Assembly (NCBI GenBank): GCA_016783885.1
Contig: JADHVR010000040.1
Span: 1 to 34,136 of the forward strand
Direction: 5' to 3'
Length of the DNA stretch: 34,136 nt
From: Bacteroidales bacterium
Lineage (GTDB): Bacteria; Bacteroidota; Bacteroidia; Bacteroidales; JAADJA01
The notes under the pieces are model-generated. The model was not told the DNA's origin and ran no database searches. It saw only the letters and a list, made by a program, of their open reading frames with translations. Shown in pieces: positions 15,527 to 24,053 of the stretch. The number at the start of each line of letters is the position of its first letter. Within the stretch, counting starts at the first letter, position 1. A program made the position numbers and the translations under genes.

Positions 15527-17416
15527 TTAATCCACAATCATCTTCTTAGTAATAGAAGTGTCGCCTGCTTTAACAGTATAGAAATAAATGCCGGATGTTA
15601 ATTCGGAACCGTCAATTACAATTTCATTAATTCCTTGTTTTGCATAACCTGCATTTAGTTCATATACTTTCTGACCCATTATATTCACTATTTCGAGGCT
15701 TAAATCTGCAGAATGCCTCAAATTAACGTTTACTACCGATGTACCGTTGAAAGGATTCGGATAATTTTGTGATACATCATAGTCGAAAATAACTTGATTG
15801 TTTTCCTTTATAGCATCTATTACATCTTCTTTAAGGACTTTCATAAGCCTGATGAAGTTTTCGCCATAAGGATCCTCATCACCTCTAACGGCTAAGCCGG
15901 GTTCATCGTCAGTTTGATATACTAAGTAAAAATAATCATCAGAATTGGATGCTATTGAGGGGAATACACATTCATCGAATAAATGAATTAAGTCGGATGT
16001 CAGGTCATAGAAGTCTTCTTCCCAGTTTACTCCATTGTCGGTTGAAGCCCTGCACCACAGGTGACGGTAATTTTGTAAACCATTATCATAAGTTTCGGTA
16101 ACTGATGCAAAGACTACAAAAACTTGGTTCATTTCGTCAATAAGTATCTGTGGCATGCTTGATAATCCTACATAATACAAACCAATGCATTCAGTACCTG
16201 TGCATACAAAAGTTATTTCGCCATCTCCATTTACGTCTTGTGTCCAGCCAATGAGGTTGTAGTTATCTATCAATTCCGAATCGGGATGACCATAAGGATT
16301 TAATGCGTTCAGGTTATTTGAAAAGGTAGGCATAGATTCATTCCAGTAAGCGACTCCGTCAACAAACGGGAACCAATACTGATTGGTGGTCTCGGCATGG
16401 GCTCTGTTAATTCCAAAAACAACATGTATCATTCCGCTTTGGTCAAAGGTAAGTCCATGATCGCCATCAGCACAATAGAATGTGTCTGTGGTTGTTCCTG
16501 ACCACAATGGATAGGGATTTTCCCAAATAACTATTTTTTCCCAGTCATCGCCTCCGTTAGTTGATTTCATTAATACTAAGTCGGTCCAACTATCGCCGGC
16601 AAGGAAAGCCACATTGTCGCCTTGTGCCTGAATTTCATAAGTGTCTCCACTGAAACCGTTATAATAGTCGGAATTAATCTCATCTAATAACAGGTTCTCA
16701 GGATCCCATGTTTCGCCCCCGTCAGTTGACCTTGAATATAACAAGGCTCCGTCCATTCCTTCGTAAATAGCTCCACCGTTAGCCACAGGCATAGTTAGCG
16801 GGATGAGATGGATAACTGAATGATCAACTCCACCGGTTGTCATTCTTGGCCATAATAAGGCTTCATGTCCGACAGGACCTAAATAGTCCCATTGTGTCCA
16901 GACACCGGTACCTTTCTCATCTCTTTTTGAAAATGCCAATCCGTCAACGAGGGCACCAGAGTAATGGCAAACATTAATCTCGCCATTCTCACCGAAAGGT
17001 GCATAAGCAGGCCAACCGGTACGATCAGACTCAATACGTTCTGTTGGCAAGGGTCCCCAACTGTTGCCGTCATAGTAATTGTAACCGGTGCCGCGATCAG
17101 GAAAAGCCGTATATTCCATACCAAAAGTAAATACACCTCCGATAGTGCCGTCTTCATACACGAATATCCTGTTCTGCATACTGGTATTACTTTGCAGATC
17201 ATACCACGTATTACCGTAAATTTCTTCTTCCGGCGGCCAGTAGTTTTTGTTTGCAGGTAAAGCTTCATTACTGAAATTCATGGTCTCGGTAATGGGTTGT
17301 ACTTTTTTTACTGCAAAGTCGCGCAGTTGATTAGGTACAATCGCCCTGTTTTGGGCAAATCCAAGCACGCCAAGTGCAAGGATCAAACTTAAAAGTAATA
17401 ATTTTTTCATGATCAT
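15527..17416 (-). CDS. secreted sialidase-like Asp-box protein with type IX sorting domain
   Basis: The 629-residue protein has an N-terminal signal (MIMKKLLLLSLILALGVLGFAQ). The central body, about 60-530, carries Asp-box repeats S-x-D-x-G-x-x-W as in sialidase/BNR propellers: STDGGETWDPE, STNGGDDWEKI and STDNGVNWEED. The last ~80 residues (YDVSQNYPNPFNGTSVV ... GIYFYTVKAGDTSITKKMIVD) form a type A type IX secretion C-terminal domain, so the protein should cross the outer membrane and be anchored or released. I see no clear sialidase RIP motif or catalytic set. A glycan-binding propeller or other glycosidase-like function is equally possible. Monocistronic, with its own promoter and terminator. 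Confidence 0.82.
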   Translation of the reverse strand: MIMKKLLLLSLILALGVLGFAQNRAIVPNQLRDFAVKKVQPITETMNFSNEALPANKNYWPPEEEIYGNTWYDLQSNTSMQNRIFVYEDGTIGGVFTFGMEYTAFPDRGTGYNYYDGNSWGPLPTERIESDRTGWPAYAPFGENGEINVCHYSGALVDGLAFSKRDEKGTGVWTQWDYLGPVGHEALLWPRMTTGGVDHSVIHLIPLTMPVANGGAIYEGMDGALLYSRSTDGGETWDPENLLLDEINSDYYNGFSGDTYEIQAQGDNVAFLAGDSWTDLVLMKSTNGGDDWEKIVIWENPYPLWSGTTTDTFYCADGDHGLTFDQSGMIHVVFGINRAHAETTNQYWFPFVDGVAYWNESMPTFSNNLNALNPYGHPDSELIDNYNLIGWTQDVNGDGEITFVCTGTECIGLYYVGLSSMPQILIDEMNQVFVVFASVTETYDNGLQNYRHLWCRASTDNGVNWEEDFYDLTSDLIHLFDECVFPSIASNSDDYFYLVYQTDDEPGLAVRGDEDPYGENFIRLMKVLKEDVIDAIKENNQVIFDYDVSQNYPNPFNGTSVVNVNLRHSADLSLEIVNIMGQKVYELNAGYAKQGINEIVIDGSELTSGIYFYTVKAGDTSITKKMIVD

Positions 17417-17479
17417 TTTTTTTAAAAATTAATAAATAGAATGAATATTTTAATGCTTTTTAGAATTTTAAAAAGTTGA

Positions 17480-17511
17480 CAAATGTAATAATAAATATTT
17501 ATATTTTCAAA
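17480..17511 (-). promoter_or_regulatory. Bacteroidota-type promoter of the type IX-secreted protein
   Basis: On the minus strand TTTG (17511-17508) is followed after 20 bases by TACATTTG (17487-17480). This is the best full match in the window. It ends 64 bases before the ATG at 17416. The gene-free stretch 17417-17728 holds this promoter, the lptG-type promoter on the other strand, and nothing else I can recognise. Confidence 0.65.
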
Positions 17512-17695
17512 TATAAATCAGTTATCGGTCGTATTTAAAAAGTTAACGGTAACCAATTTTGTTTTTAACTATCAGAATTTCTGATTTTTATCTTTTATCA
17601 AAGGGAATTTCTGCCGCTTTTTTTAAATTTTTCTTTTTCTTTTTTGCAGGATACTTAATACTCTATATTCAATAATAAATTCTTAATTTATCGTT

Positions 17696-17703
17696 TATCT
17701 TTG
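17696..17703 (+). promoter_or_regulatory. -7 box for the LptF/LptG-like gene
   Basis: TATCTTTG fits TAnnTTTG exactly, 26 bases before the GTG start at 17729. A -33 TTTG is not evident. Confidence 0.5.
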
Positions 17704-17728
17704 CATCAATGTTTATAAAGCCTTCAAG

Positions 17729-19162
17729 GTGAAAAAGATTTACTGGCTGATAATAAGATCATACGTAGGTCCATTATTAATGACCTTTTTTATTGCATTA
17801 TTTATTATATTAATGCAATTTTTATGGAGATATATTGATGATTTGGTGGGAAAAGGCTTAGAATGGTATGTAATTACGGAGCTTTTATTTTATGCATCCT
17901 CAACATTTGTTCCTCTTGCTTTGCCACTTGCTATTTTGCTGTCGTCGTTAATGACCTTTGGAAATCTTGGCGAACATTACGAGTTGGTGGCTATGAAAGC
18001 GGCAGGCATATCACTGAGAAAAATTATGATGCCTCTGATTGTTCTTTCGGTTATCATTAGTCTTATTGCTTTTTATTTTTCAAATAACGTGCTACCCATT
18101 GCAAATTTAAAGTTTAAATCATTATTATATGATATACGGCAACAAAAACTTGCTTTGGATATAAAAGAAGGTATTTTCTACACCGATCTCGATGGTTTTG
18201 TTATCAGGGTAGAAAAAAAAGATAAGGACAACAATAATATGATCAGGGATATTATGATTTATGACCACAGGCAAAAAAAAGGAAATACAAACCTGACTGT
18301 TGCCGATTCGGGCAGGATGGAACTTACACCCGACGGAATGAACCTGATTTTTACACTTTATAATGGGTATAATTACCAGGAAAAGACAGATCAGAGAGGG
18401 TATAAAAAAACAAATCCTTATCAGCGAACTAAATTCAGGGAAGAATTCCGCAAATTCAATTTGATGGATTTTGAACTTTCACGCACAAATGAAGACCTTT
18501 TTAAGAGTAATTATTCAATGCTCAATCTCCGGCAATTGAAAAAAGCCGAAGATTCACTTATGACCCAATTAAACAATAGAAAAGAAAAAATCCCTGTTTC
18601 AATGAAAAAAAATTTCTATTTCTTTAATCGGATTGACTCGGCAAAACAGGCAACTTTCAGCACCGACAAACTTTATACAACAAACTTGTTAGAAAGCAAA
18701 ACAAAACATGAAAAAATAAAGATTATTGATGAAGCAACAAACCGATGCCGGAGAGTCAGGGATAATTTAAGCTTCAATAAAAAAGATTTTGAGAGCAGGA
18801 ATAAACTGATATTTAAACATCAAGCCGAATGGCACCGCAAGTTCACACTTTCATTTGCCTGCTTTGTCCTGTTTTTTATCGGCGCTCCACTTGGTGCAAT
18901 AATAAGAAAGGGTGGTTTAGGACTGCCGGTAGTTGTCTCGGTTTTGTTTTTTGTATTGTTCCATATTATTTCGATAACAGGTGAGAAATCTGTAAAATCA
19001 GGCGTAATTGATGCAAATATCGGAATGTGGATTGCCCCGGTTGTATTATTACCCTTAGGTATCTTTCTCACTTATAAAGCAACTACCGATTCGCCATTAC
19101 TTGATGCCGATGCCTGGATAAAAATTTTTAAAAAAGTTTTTAAAAGAAAAAATGTTTTATGA
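17729..19162 (+). CDS. LptF/LptG-family LPS export permease (YjgP/YjgQ)
   Basis: This 477-residue inner-membrane protein belongs to the LptF/LptG family, which with the LptB ATPase extracts lipopolysaccharide from the inner membrane and passes it to the periplasmic bridge. The N-terminus has the family pattern KKIYWLIIRSYVGPLLMTFF (helix 1 at about 10-30). Helices follow at about 48-72 and 98-118, then a periplasmic beta-rich domain of about 240 residues, then three helices at about 370-465 (GAPLGAIIRKGG after the fourth). The start is GTG, chosen because it gives the expected short lead before helix 1. Its stop overlaps the next ATG (ATGA at 19159), so it heads the glycosyltransferase operon. 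Confidence 0.93.
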   Translation: MKKIYWLIIRSYVGPLLMTFFIALFIILMQFLWRYIDDLVGKGLEWYVITELLFYASSTFVPLALPLAILLSSLMTFGNLGEHYELVAMKAAGISLRKIMMPLIVLSVIISLIAFYFSNNVLPIANLKFKSLLYDIRQQKLALDIKEGIFYTDLDGFVIRVEKKDKDNNNMIRDIMIYDHRQKKGNTNLTVADSGRMELTPDGMNLIFTLYNGYNYQEKTDQRGYKKTNPYQRTKFREEFRKFNLMDFELSRTNEDLFKSNYSMLNLRQLKKAEDSLMTQLNNRKEKIPVSMKKNFYFFNRIDSAKQATFSTDKLYTTNLLESKTKHEKIKIIDEATNRCRRVRDNLSFNKKDFESRNKLIFKHQAEWHRKFTLSFACFVLFFIGAPLGAIIRKGGLGLPVVVSVLFFVLFHIISITGEKSVKSGVIDANIGMWIAPVVLLPLGIFLTYKATTDSPLLDADAWIKIFKKVFKRKNVL

Positions 19163-20361
19163 AAATACTTTTTCTGTGTAATAAATCTCCCTATCCACCC
19201 AAAGAAGGCGGTCCGATTGCCATGAATGCAAACATCGAAGGACTCCTGAATGCAGGGCACCAGGTGAAGGTTCTTGCCCTCAATACAAACAAATACTTTA
19301 TCGAAAAAAAACAAATCCCTGAAGAATACCAGGAAAAAACAAACATTGAATTTATTTATAAAGACCTTTCATTAAAACCGTTTGATGCCGTATTAAATCT
19401 TTTTTCAAAAAAATCTTATCATGTCGAACGTTTCATTTCAAAAGAGTTTGAAAAAAAAATTACTGAAATTCTGGGAAGGGATGAGTATGACATCGTACAG
19501 TTAGAAATGCTTTATATGACGCCATACCTCCACGTCATCCGAAAAAATTCAAAAGCCAAAATAATTTTGAGGGCGCATAATATTGAACATCTGATTTGGG
19601 ACAGAATAACTTATACTGCAAAAAATCCTTTAAAGAAATTATACTTAGGCTATCTGACACGGAAACTGAAAAATTACGAATTATCTTGTTTAAACCATTT
19701 TAATGGAATTGCAACAATCAGCAAAAAAGATGCGGATTATTTTAAAAGCAATGGATGCCGGGTACCTGTTACTGATATTCCTTTTGGTCTGGATGTATCA
19801 AATTACAAAATTGAAAAGACCGGCTATGAATTCCCATCATTATTTCATCTCGGTTCAATGAACTGGATGCCGAACGAAGAGGGTATAAAGTGGTTTTTGG
19901 ACAATGCCTGGAGTTTGATTCACCGGAAATTTCCGAATCTTAAGTTTTATCTTGCCGGAAGAATGATGCCTGAATGGTTACAGAATTTAGATCTGCCAAA
20001 CGTTGAAGTTTTGGGTGAAGTTCCTGATGCCGGTGAATTTATTAATTCAAAAGCCGTTATGATTGTTCCGCTATTTTCCGGTAGCGGTATCAGGATTAAG
20101 ATCATTGAAGGTATGGCGCTGAGTAAAACCATAATATCCACTGATATCGGCGCTGAAGGCATTGACTTTACGGATGGGAAAAATATATTAATTGCAAACA
20201 CACCGGAAGAATTTCTTAAAGCAGTTGAGAAATGCAACGGCAGTAAACAGTTTTGCGAGGAGGTTGGCAACAATGCCCGCAAATTGATTGAAAACAAACA
20301 CAATCTCGATAGTATTACTAAAAAACTTGAAGGATTTTATAAAACGATATTGGAAAATTGA
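19159..20361 (+). CDS. GT4-type glycosyltransferase
   Basis: This 400-residue protein has the two-Rossmann GT-B fold. The N-terminal part begins MKILFLCNKSPYPPKEGGPI with the glycine-rich acceptor loop. The linker is ILRAHNIEHLIWDRI. The C-terminal donor domain holds FHLGSMNWMPNEEGIKWF, then VEVLGEVPDAGEF and VPLFSGSGIRIKIIEGMA, the last with the E-x7-E region of GT4 enzymes. It probably transfers a sugar to a lipopolysaccharide or other envelope glycan, in view of the neighbouring LptF/G and second glycosyltransferase; the sugar is unknown. It overlaps the LptF/G gene by 4 bases and is followed 39 bases later by the next glycosyltransferase. Confidence 0.88.
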   Translation: MKILFLCNKSPYPPKEGGPIAMNANIEGLLNAGHQVKVLALNTNKYFIEKKQIPEEYQEKTNIEFIYKDLSLKPFDAVLNLFSKKSYHVERFISKEFEKKITEILGRDEYDIVQLEMLYMTPYLHVIRKNSKAKIILRAHNIEHLIWDRITYTAKNPLKKLYLGYLTRKLKNYELSCLNHFNGIATISKKDADYFKSNGCRVPVTDIPFGLDVSNYKIEKTGYEFPSLFHLGSMNWMPNEEGIKWFLDNAWSLIHRKFPNLKFYLAGRMMPEWLQNLDLPNVEVLGEVPDAGEFINSKAVMIVPLFSGSGIRIKIIEGMALSKTIISTDIGAEGIDFTDGKNILIANTPEEFLKAVEKCNGSKQFCEEVGNNARKLIENKHNLDSITKKLEGFYKTILEN

Positions 20362-20400
20362 ATTATTTTTGAGGCTCTGAAAAATAAGGTTATAAGCTGC

Positions 20401-21570
20401 ATGAAAATTTTTGTACTATTACCCCGCTTCCCATATCCTTTAGAAAAAGGCGATAAACTCAGGGCTTATAACCAGATAAAATACCTTGCAAAAAATCATG
20501 AAATTCACCTGTGTACGCTAACTGACATAAAATTAAATAATAAACACATCAAAGCATTAGAGCCGTTTTGCAAATCAGTTACCGAAATCAATCTTTCAAA
20601 GCCCGGTATTCTGCTGAATTTGTTTCTTGCATTTATTACGGGTAAGCCTTTTCAGGTGGGATATTTTTATAGTTCAAAGGCACAAAAGAAAATTGACAAA
20701 CTCATCCGTAAGATTCAGCCCGAACACATCTATTGCCAGTTGCTGCGTGTTGCCGAATATGTTAAAAACCGGCATATCCCAAAAACACTCGATTACCAGG
20801 ATGTTTTTTCGAAAGGGGTGGAACGAAGATCTTTTTCTTCACCTTTTTATCTCAAACCAATCCTGAAAATTGAATATAAAAGGCTTCTGAAATATGAAAA
20901 TAAAATCTTTGATTACTTCGATAATAAAACTATTATTTCAAAACCCGACCGTGACCTGATACCTCATCCTGAAAAAAATAAAATTGAAATAGTAATTAAC
21001 GGGGTGGACACGAATTTTTTTAAACCTATGAATGTTGAAAAAGAATATGAATTGGTTTTTATCGGTAATATGGGCTATCCTCCCAATGTGAATGCTGCTG
21101 TATATCTCGCTAAGAAAATTCTCCCCCTGGTTCAAAAACAAAAGCCGGAAACAAGATTAACACTTGCAGGAGCCTCCCCTAATCCTGATGTAATGGCATT
21201 AAAAAATAATAAAATTGAAGTAACCGGATGGATGGAAGATATCAGGGAATGTTATGCAAAGGCAAAGATCTTTATTGCGCCCATGCAAATCGGCACCGGG
21301 CTTCAGAATAAGCTGCTTGAGGCTATGGCTATGAAAATTCCTTGCATTACATCTGACCTGGCAAACAAGGCGCTTGAGGCTAAAAACGGAGAAGAAATTC
21401 TTGTTGGAAATTCGCCTGAAGATTTTACAAAACATATTATTAACCTGTTAGATAATGAAGATATGGCGAATAATATTGCTTTAAACGGTTATAACTTTGT
21501 TCACCGTAATTATAATTGGTCGGTAGCAACAAAAAAGCTGGAAGAAATAATGTGCATCAATAATGGATAA
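20401..21570 (+). CDS. glycosyltransferase (sugar transferase, PEP-CTERM/Stp1-like)
   Basis: This 389-residue GT-B protein begins MKIFVLLPRFPYPLEKGDKLRAYNQIKYL, with a loop very like that of the TIGR03087-type sugar transferases. The C-terminal donor domain has VFIGNMGYPPNVNAAVYL, IEVTGWMEDIRECYAKAKIFIAPMQIGTG and LQNKLLEAMAMKIP with the E-x7-E type end. It resembles the previous glycosyltransferase in overall layout, so the pair may act in order on one glycan. The next gene (MGMT) starts inside its end with an 8-base overlap, which indicates a compact operon. No exosortase or PEP-CTERM gene is seen, so the name is only by similarity. Confidence 0.85.
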   Translation: MKIFVLLPRFPYPLEKGDKLRAYNQIKYLAKNHEIHLCTLTDIKLNNKHIKALEPFCKSVTEINLSKPGILLNLFLAFITGKPFQVGYFYSSKAQKKIDKLIRKIQPEHIYCQLLRVAEYVKNRHIPKTLDYQDVFSKGVERRSFSSPFYLKPILKIEYKRLLKYENKIFDYFDNKTIISKPDRDLIPHPEKNKIEIVINGVDTNFFKPMNVEKEYELVFIGNMGYPPNVNAAVYLAKKILPLVQKQKPETRLTLAGASPNPDVMALKNNKIEVTGWMEDIRECYAKAKIFIAPMQIGTGLQNKLLEAMAMKIPCITSDLANKALEAKNGEEILVGNSPEDFTKHIINLLDNEDMANNIALNGYNFVHRNYNWSVATKKLEEIMCINNG

Positions 21571-22042
21571 TTCTCAAGCAGCTTTTTATAAATCTCCTAT
21601 TGGAACTATTGAAATTAAACATTCAGGAAAAGGTATTAGTTCTTTAATTTTCAAGGAAAAGGAAAAAACGGATTCAATTATTCCCGAAAACTTATTAGAT
21701 AGTATTAATCAATTAGATGAATATTTTTCAGGATCGCGAGAGGTTTTTGAACTTGACCTGGATTTGCAGGGAACTGAATTTCAAAAGAAAGTTTGGAGCA
21801 AATTATTTGAAATTCCATTTGGTAAAACGTACTCCTATATGGATATCGCAAAGAAATTAGGAAATACCAAAACCATACGTGCTGTTGGTAAAGCAATTGC
21901 TAAAAACCCTGTTTCGATTATTGTTCCTTGTCACAGGGTAATTGGTTCGGATGGAAAACTAACAGGATATGCCGGTGGGATATGGCGAAAAAAATGGATG
22001 CTCGAACATGAGCGAAAAATTTCACAATTAAGTTTATTCTGA
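21563..22042 (+). CDS. ogt: methylated-DNA-[protein]-cysteine S-methyltransferase
   Basis: This 159-residue suicide repair protein transfers the alkyl group from O6-alkylguanine (or O4-alkylthymine) to its own cysteine. It has the N-terminal domain (residues 1-70), the DNA-binding helix GKTYSYMDIAKKLGN (about 87-101), the arginine finger segment TIRAVGKAIAKNP and the active-site loop IIVPCHRVIGSDGKLTGYAGG with the acceptor at Cys123. It overlaps the second glycosyltransferase gene by 8 bases, an odd partner for envelope genes that probably reflects operon packing rather than function. The second MGMT-fold protein of the window, at 3754-4092, lacks the cysteine. Confidence 0.93.
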   Translation: MDNSQAAFYKSPIGTIEIKHSGKGISSLIFKEKEKTDSIIPENLLDSINQLDEYFSGSREVFELDLDLQGTEFQKKVWSKLFEIPFGKTYSYMDIAKKLGNTKTIRAVGKAIAKNPVSIIVPCHRVIGSDGKLTGYAGGIWRKKWMLEHERKISQLSLF

Positions 22043-22059
22043 AATGCCAAAAAATCAAA

Positions 22060-22539
22060 ATGATTAAAATTGATGCAAATCTTTTAAAAAAAATGTCTGA
22101 TAAGGCAAGGTTAGCCAAAAGAAAAAGGACTCATCTCACATTTCATAAAACAGACGATGATACTTTACAGCGTATGTTGAATGCGATGCAACCCGAAACA
22201 TATCTTCAACCACACAAGCACGAAGACCCTGATAAACGAGAAGTTTTTATTTGCCTCACAGGTAAAATGCTTGTGGTTGAATTTGATCATAATGGGGAAA
22301 TTGCCGATTATATGATTCTTGATGCGGAAAGCAAAGACTATGCTGCCGAAATTGCCCCACGGGTATATCATACCGTCATTTGCCTCGAACCAAACTCAAT
22401 AGCTTATGAATTAAAAGACGGCCCTTATAATCCTATTGATGATAAAAATTTTGCAAGCTGGACACCAAAGGAAGGTGAAGCGGGATGTGAAGAGTATAAT
22501 CAAAAAATACTTAATGAATTGAATATTCAAATTTCCTGA
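22060..22539 (+). CDS. WbuC-family cupin-fold metalloprotein
   Basis: This 159-residue protein has the WbuC layout: a short helical lead (MIKIDANLLKKMSDKARLAKRKRTHLTFHKT), then a cupin barrel with metal ligands in YLQPHKHEDPDKREVFICLTGKM (H203-type pair HKH and a glutamate in the same block) and a late PRVYHTVICLE histidine. WbuC proteins occur in O-antigen clusters, where their role is unclear. The neighbouring glycosyltransferases and LptF/G fit that context. It lies 17 bases after the MGMT gene. The stop is just before a promoter for hisS, so it probably ends the operon. Confidence 0.8.
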   Translation: MIKIDANLLKKMSDKARLAKRKRTHLTFHKTDDDTLQRMLNAMQPETYLQPHKHEDPDKREVFICLTGKMLVVEFDHNGEIADYMILDAESKDYAAEIAPRVYHTVICLEPNSIAYELKDGPYNPIDDKNFASWTPKEGEAGCEEYNQKILNELNIQIS

Positions 22540-22553
22540 TAAAAATTTTCAAT

Positions 22554-22561
22554 TACTTTTG
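22554..22561 (+). promoter_or_regulatory. -7 box for hisS
   Basis: TACTTTTG matches TAnnTTTG, 32 bases before the hisS ATG. The -33 partner is unclear. It suggests that hisS starts a new transcription unit. Confidence 0.45.
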
Positions 22562-22593
22562 CACTTTTAAGACAACCTGTTGATAATAACAAT

Positions 22594-23958
22594 ATGGCAC
22601 AAAAACCATCAATACCTAAAGGAACACGAGATTTCTCTCCAATAGAGATGGTGAGAAGGAGCTACATTATCAATACGATAAAAGAAATTTTCAAGTTGTA
22701 TGGATATCAGCAAATTGAAACTCCGGCAATAGAGAATTTATCTACGTTATTAGGAAAGTATGGTGATGAGGGAGATAAATTATTATATAAAATAAGAAGT
22801 AACAAATCATTGTTTTCTCAGCTTGGAACCGAAAAGGAAAGACATATTAGAAAGGTTTATAATTTTTGGTTACCTCAAAAATCAGAAATGGCTCTTCGGT
22901 TTGATCTCACTGTTCCTTTTGCCCGCTATGTTGTGCAACACAGAAACGATATTACTTTCCCTTTTAAACGCTATCAAATACAACCCGTATGGCGTGCCGA
23001 CCGACCGCAGAAAGGACGCTACCGTGAATTTTTCCAGTGCGATGTGGATGTAATAGGCAGCCACTCGTTGTTGAATGAAGTGGAACTGATACAAATCATA
23101 AATGATGTTTTTAATAAGTTACAGATAAATAATGTCATTAAAATAAACAACCGGAAGGTATTGTACGGAATTGCCGAATACATCGGTGAAACGGAAAAAT
23201 TCACAGAGATCACTGTGGCTATTGATAAACTCGATAAAATAGGTATTGAAAAAGTAAAAGAGGAATTATCTGTTTGCGGTTTATCGAAAAAAGCCATTGA
23301 CCGGTTACAGCAAATCCTTAACTTTAAAGGCACCAATGAAGAAAAGATAATATTCCTTGATAAAATGCTTGAAAACACGGAAACCGGTAAAAATGGAATG
23401 GATGAGATAAAAGCAGTTTTCGGTTATTTGAATATGCTGTCGATATTTTCAAAGATGGAATTCGACCTGACACTTGCCCGCGGACTGGATTATTATACGG
23501 GCGCTATTATTGAAGTGATAGCCAAAGATGTTCGAATCGGGAGCATTTGCGGCGGTGGCAGGTATGATGATCTTACAGGTGTTTTCGGACTTCCTGATGT
23601 TTCGGGTGTGGGAGTTTCTTTTGGCGCCGACAGGATTTACGATGTGATGATGGAAAAAAATCTCTTCCCCGAAGAAACACTTTCAACCACACAGGTTCTT
23701 TTTATAAATTTTGGTAAAGAAGAAGAAAAATATTGCCTCCATCAGGTCGGAAAATTAAGAGCAGCAGGAATTAACACAGAAATTTTTCCCGAAGCTGCCA
23801 AACTGAAAAAGCAATTGAATTATGCCAACAACAAAAAAATTCCTTTCGTTGTTCTTGTGGGAGAAAATGAAATGAAAGAAAATGTGTTAACGGTTAAAGA
23901 TATGAATTCGGGGCAGCAAACAAAAATGACTATTAATGAACTAAAGTTTCGCATGTAA
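22594..23958 (+). CDS. hisS: histidyl-tRNA synthetase
   Basis: HisRS charges tRNA-His. The 454-residue protein is a class II synthetase. The N-terminus [15 protein letters not shown] is the family start. Motif 2 lies in [20 protein letters not shown] (about 130-149). The histidine-specific motif [12 protein letters not shown] is at about 297-308, followed by the glycine-rich [19 protein letters not shown]. The C-terminal anticodon-binding domain starts around residue 365 (TQVLFINFG). All parts are present and the length is normal. It is followed 95 bases later by a histidine ammonia-lyase, but that adjacency to histidine catabolism may be chance. Identification is firm. Confidence 0.97.
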   Translation: MAQKPSIPKGTRDFSPIEMVRRSYIINTIKEIFKLYGYQQIETPAIENLSTLLGKYGDEGDKLLYKIRSNKSLFSQLGTEKERHIRKVYNFWLPQKSEMALRFDLTVPFARYVVQHRNDITFPFKRYQIQPVWRADRPQKGRYREFFQCDVDVIGSHSLLNEVELIQIINDVFNKLQINNVIKINNRKVLYGIAEYIGETEKFTEITVAIDKLDKIGIEKVKEELSVCGLSKKAIDRLQQILNFKGTNEEKIIFLDKMLENTETGKNGMDEIKAVFGYLNMLSIFSKMEFDLTLARGLDYYTGAIIEVIAKDVRIGSICGGGRYDDLTGVFGLPDVSGVGVSFGADRIYDVMMEKNLFPEETLSTTQVLFINFGKEEEKYCLHQVGKLRAAGINTEIFPEAAKLKKQLNYANNKKIPFVVLVGENEMKENVLTVKDMNSGQQTKMTINELKFRM

Positions 23959-24053
23959 AAAACTCTGCAGTAATTGGGTAAAGGTACAGAAACCGGTTTG
24001 GACAAAGGTAAAGGCTTAGGTGTTCCTTTTTATAAATAAAAATAGTGAACAGG

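Noticed and set aside
16879..17268. 129-residue minus-strand ORF as a separate gene
   Set aside because: It overlaps the type IX-secreted protein in another frame, with no signal, motif or ribosome-binding site.
20401..21570. Part of an exosortase/PEP-CTERM system
   Set aside because: Similarity to the Stp1-like sugar transferase alone; no exosortase, PEP-CTERM protein or related gene is present.
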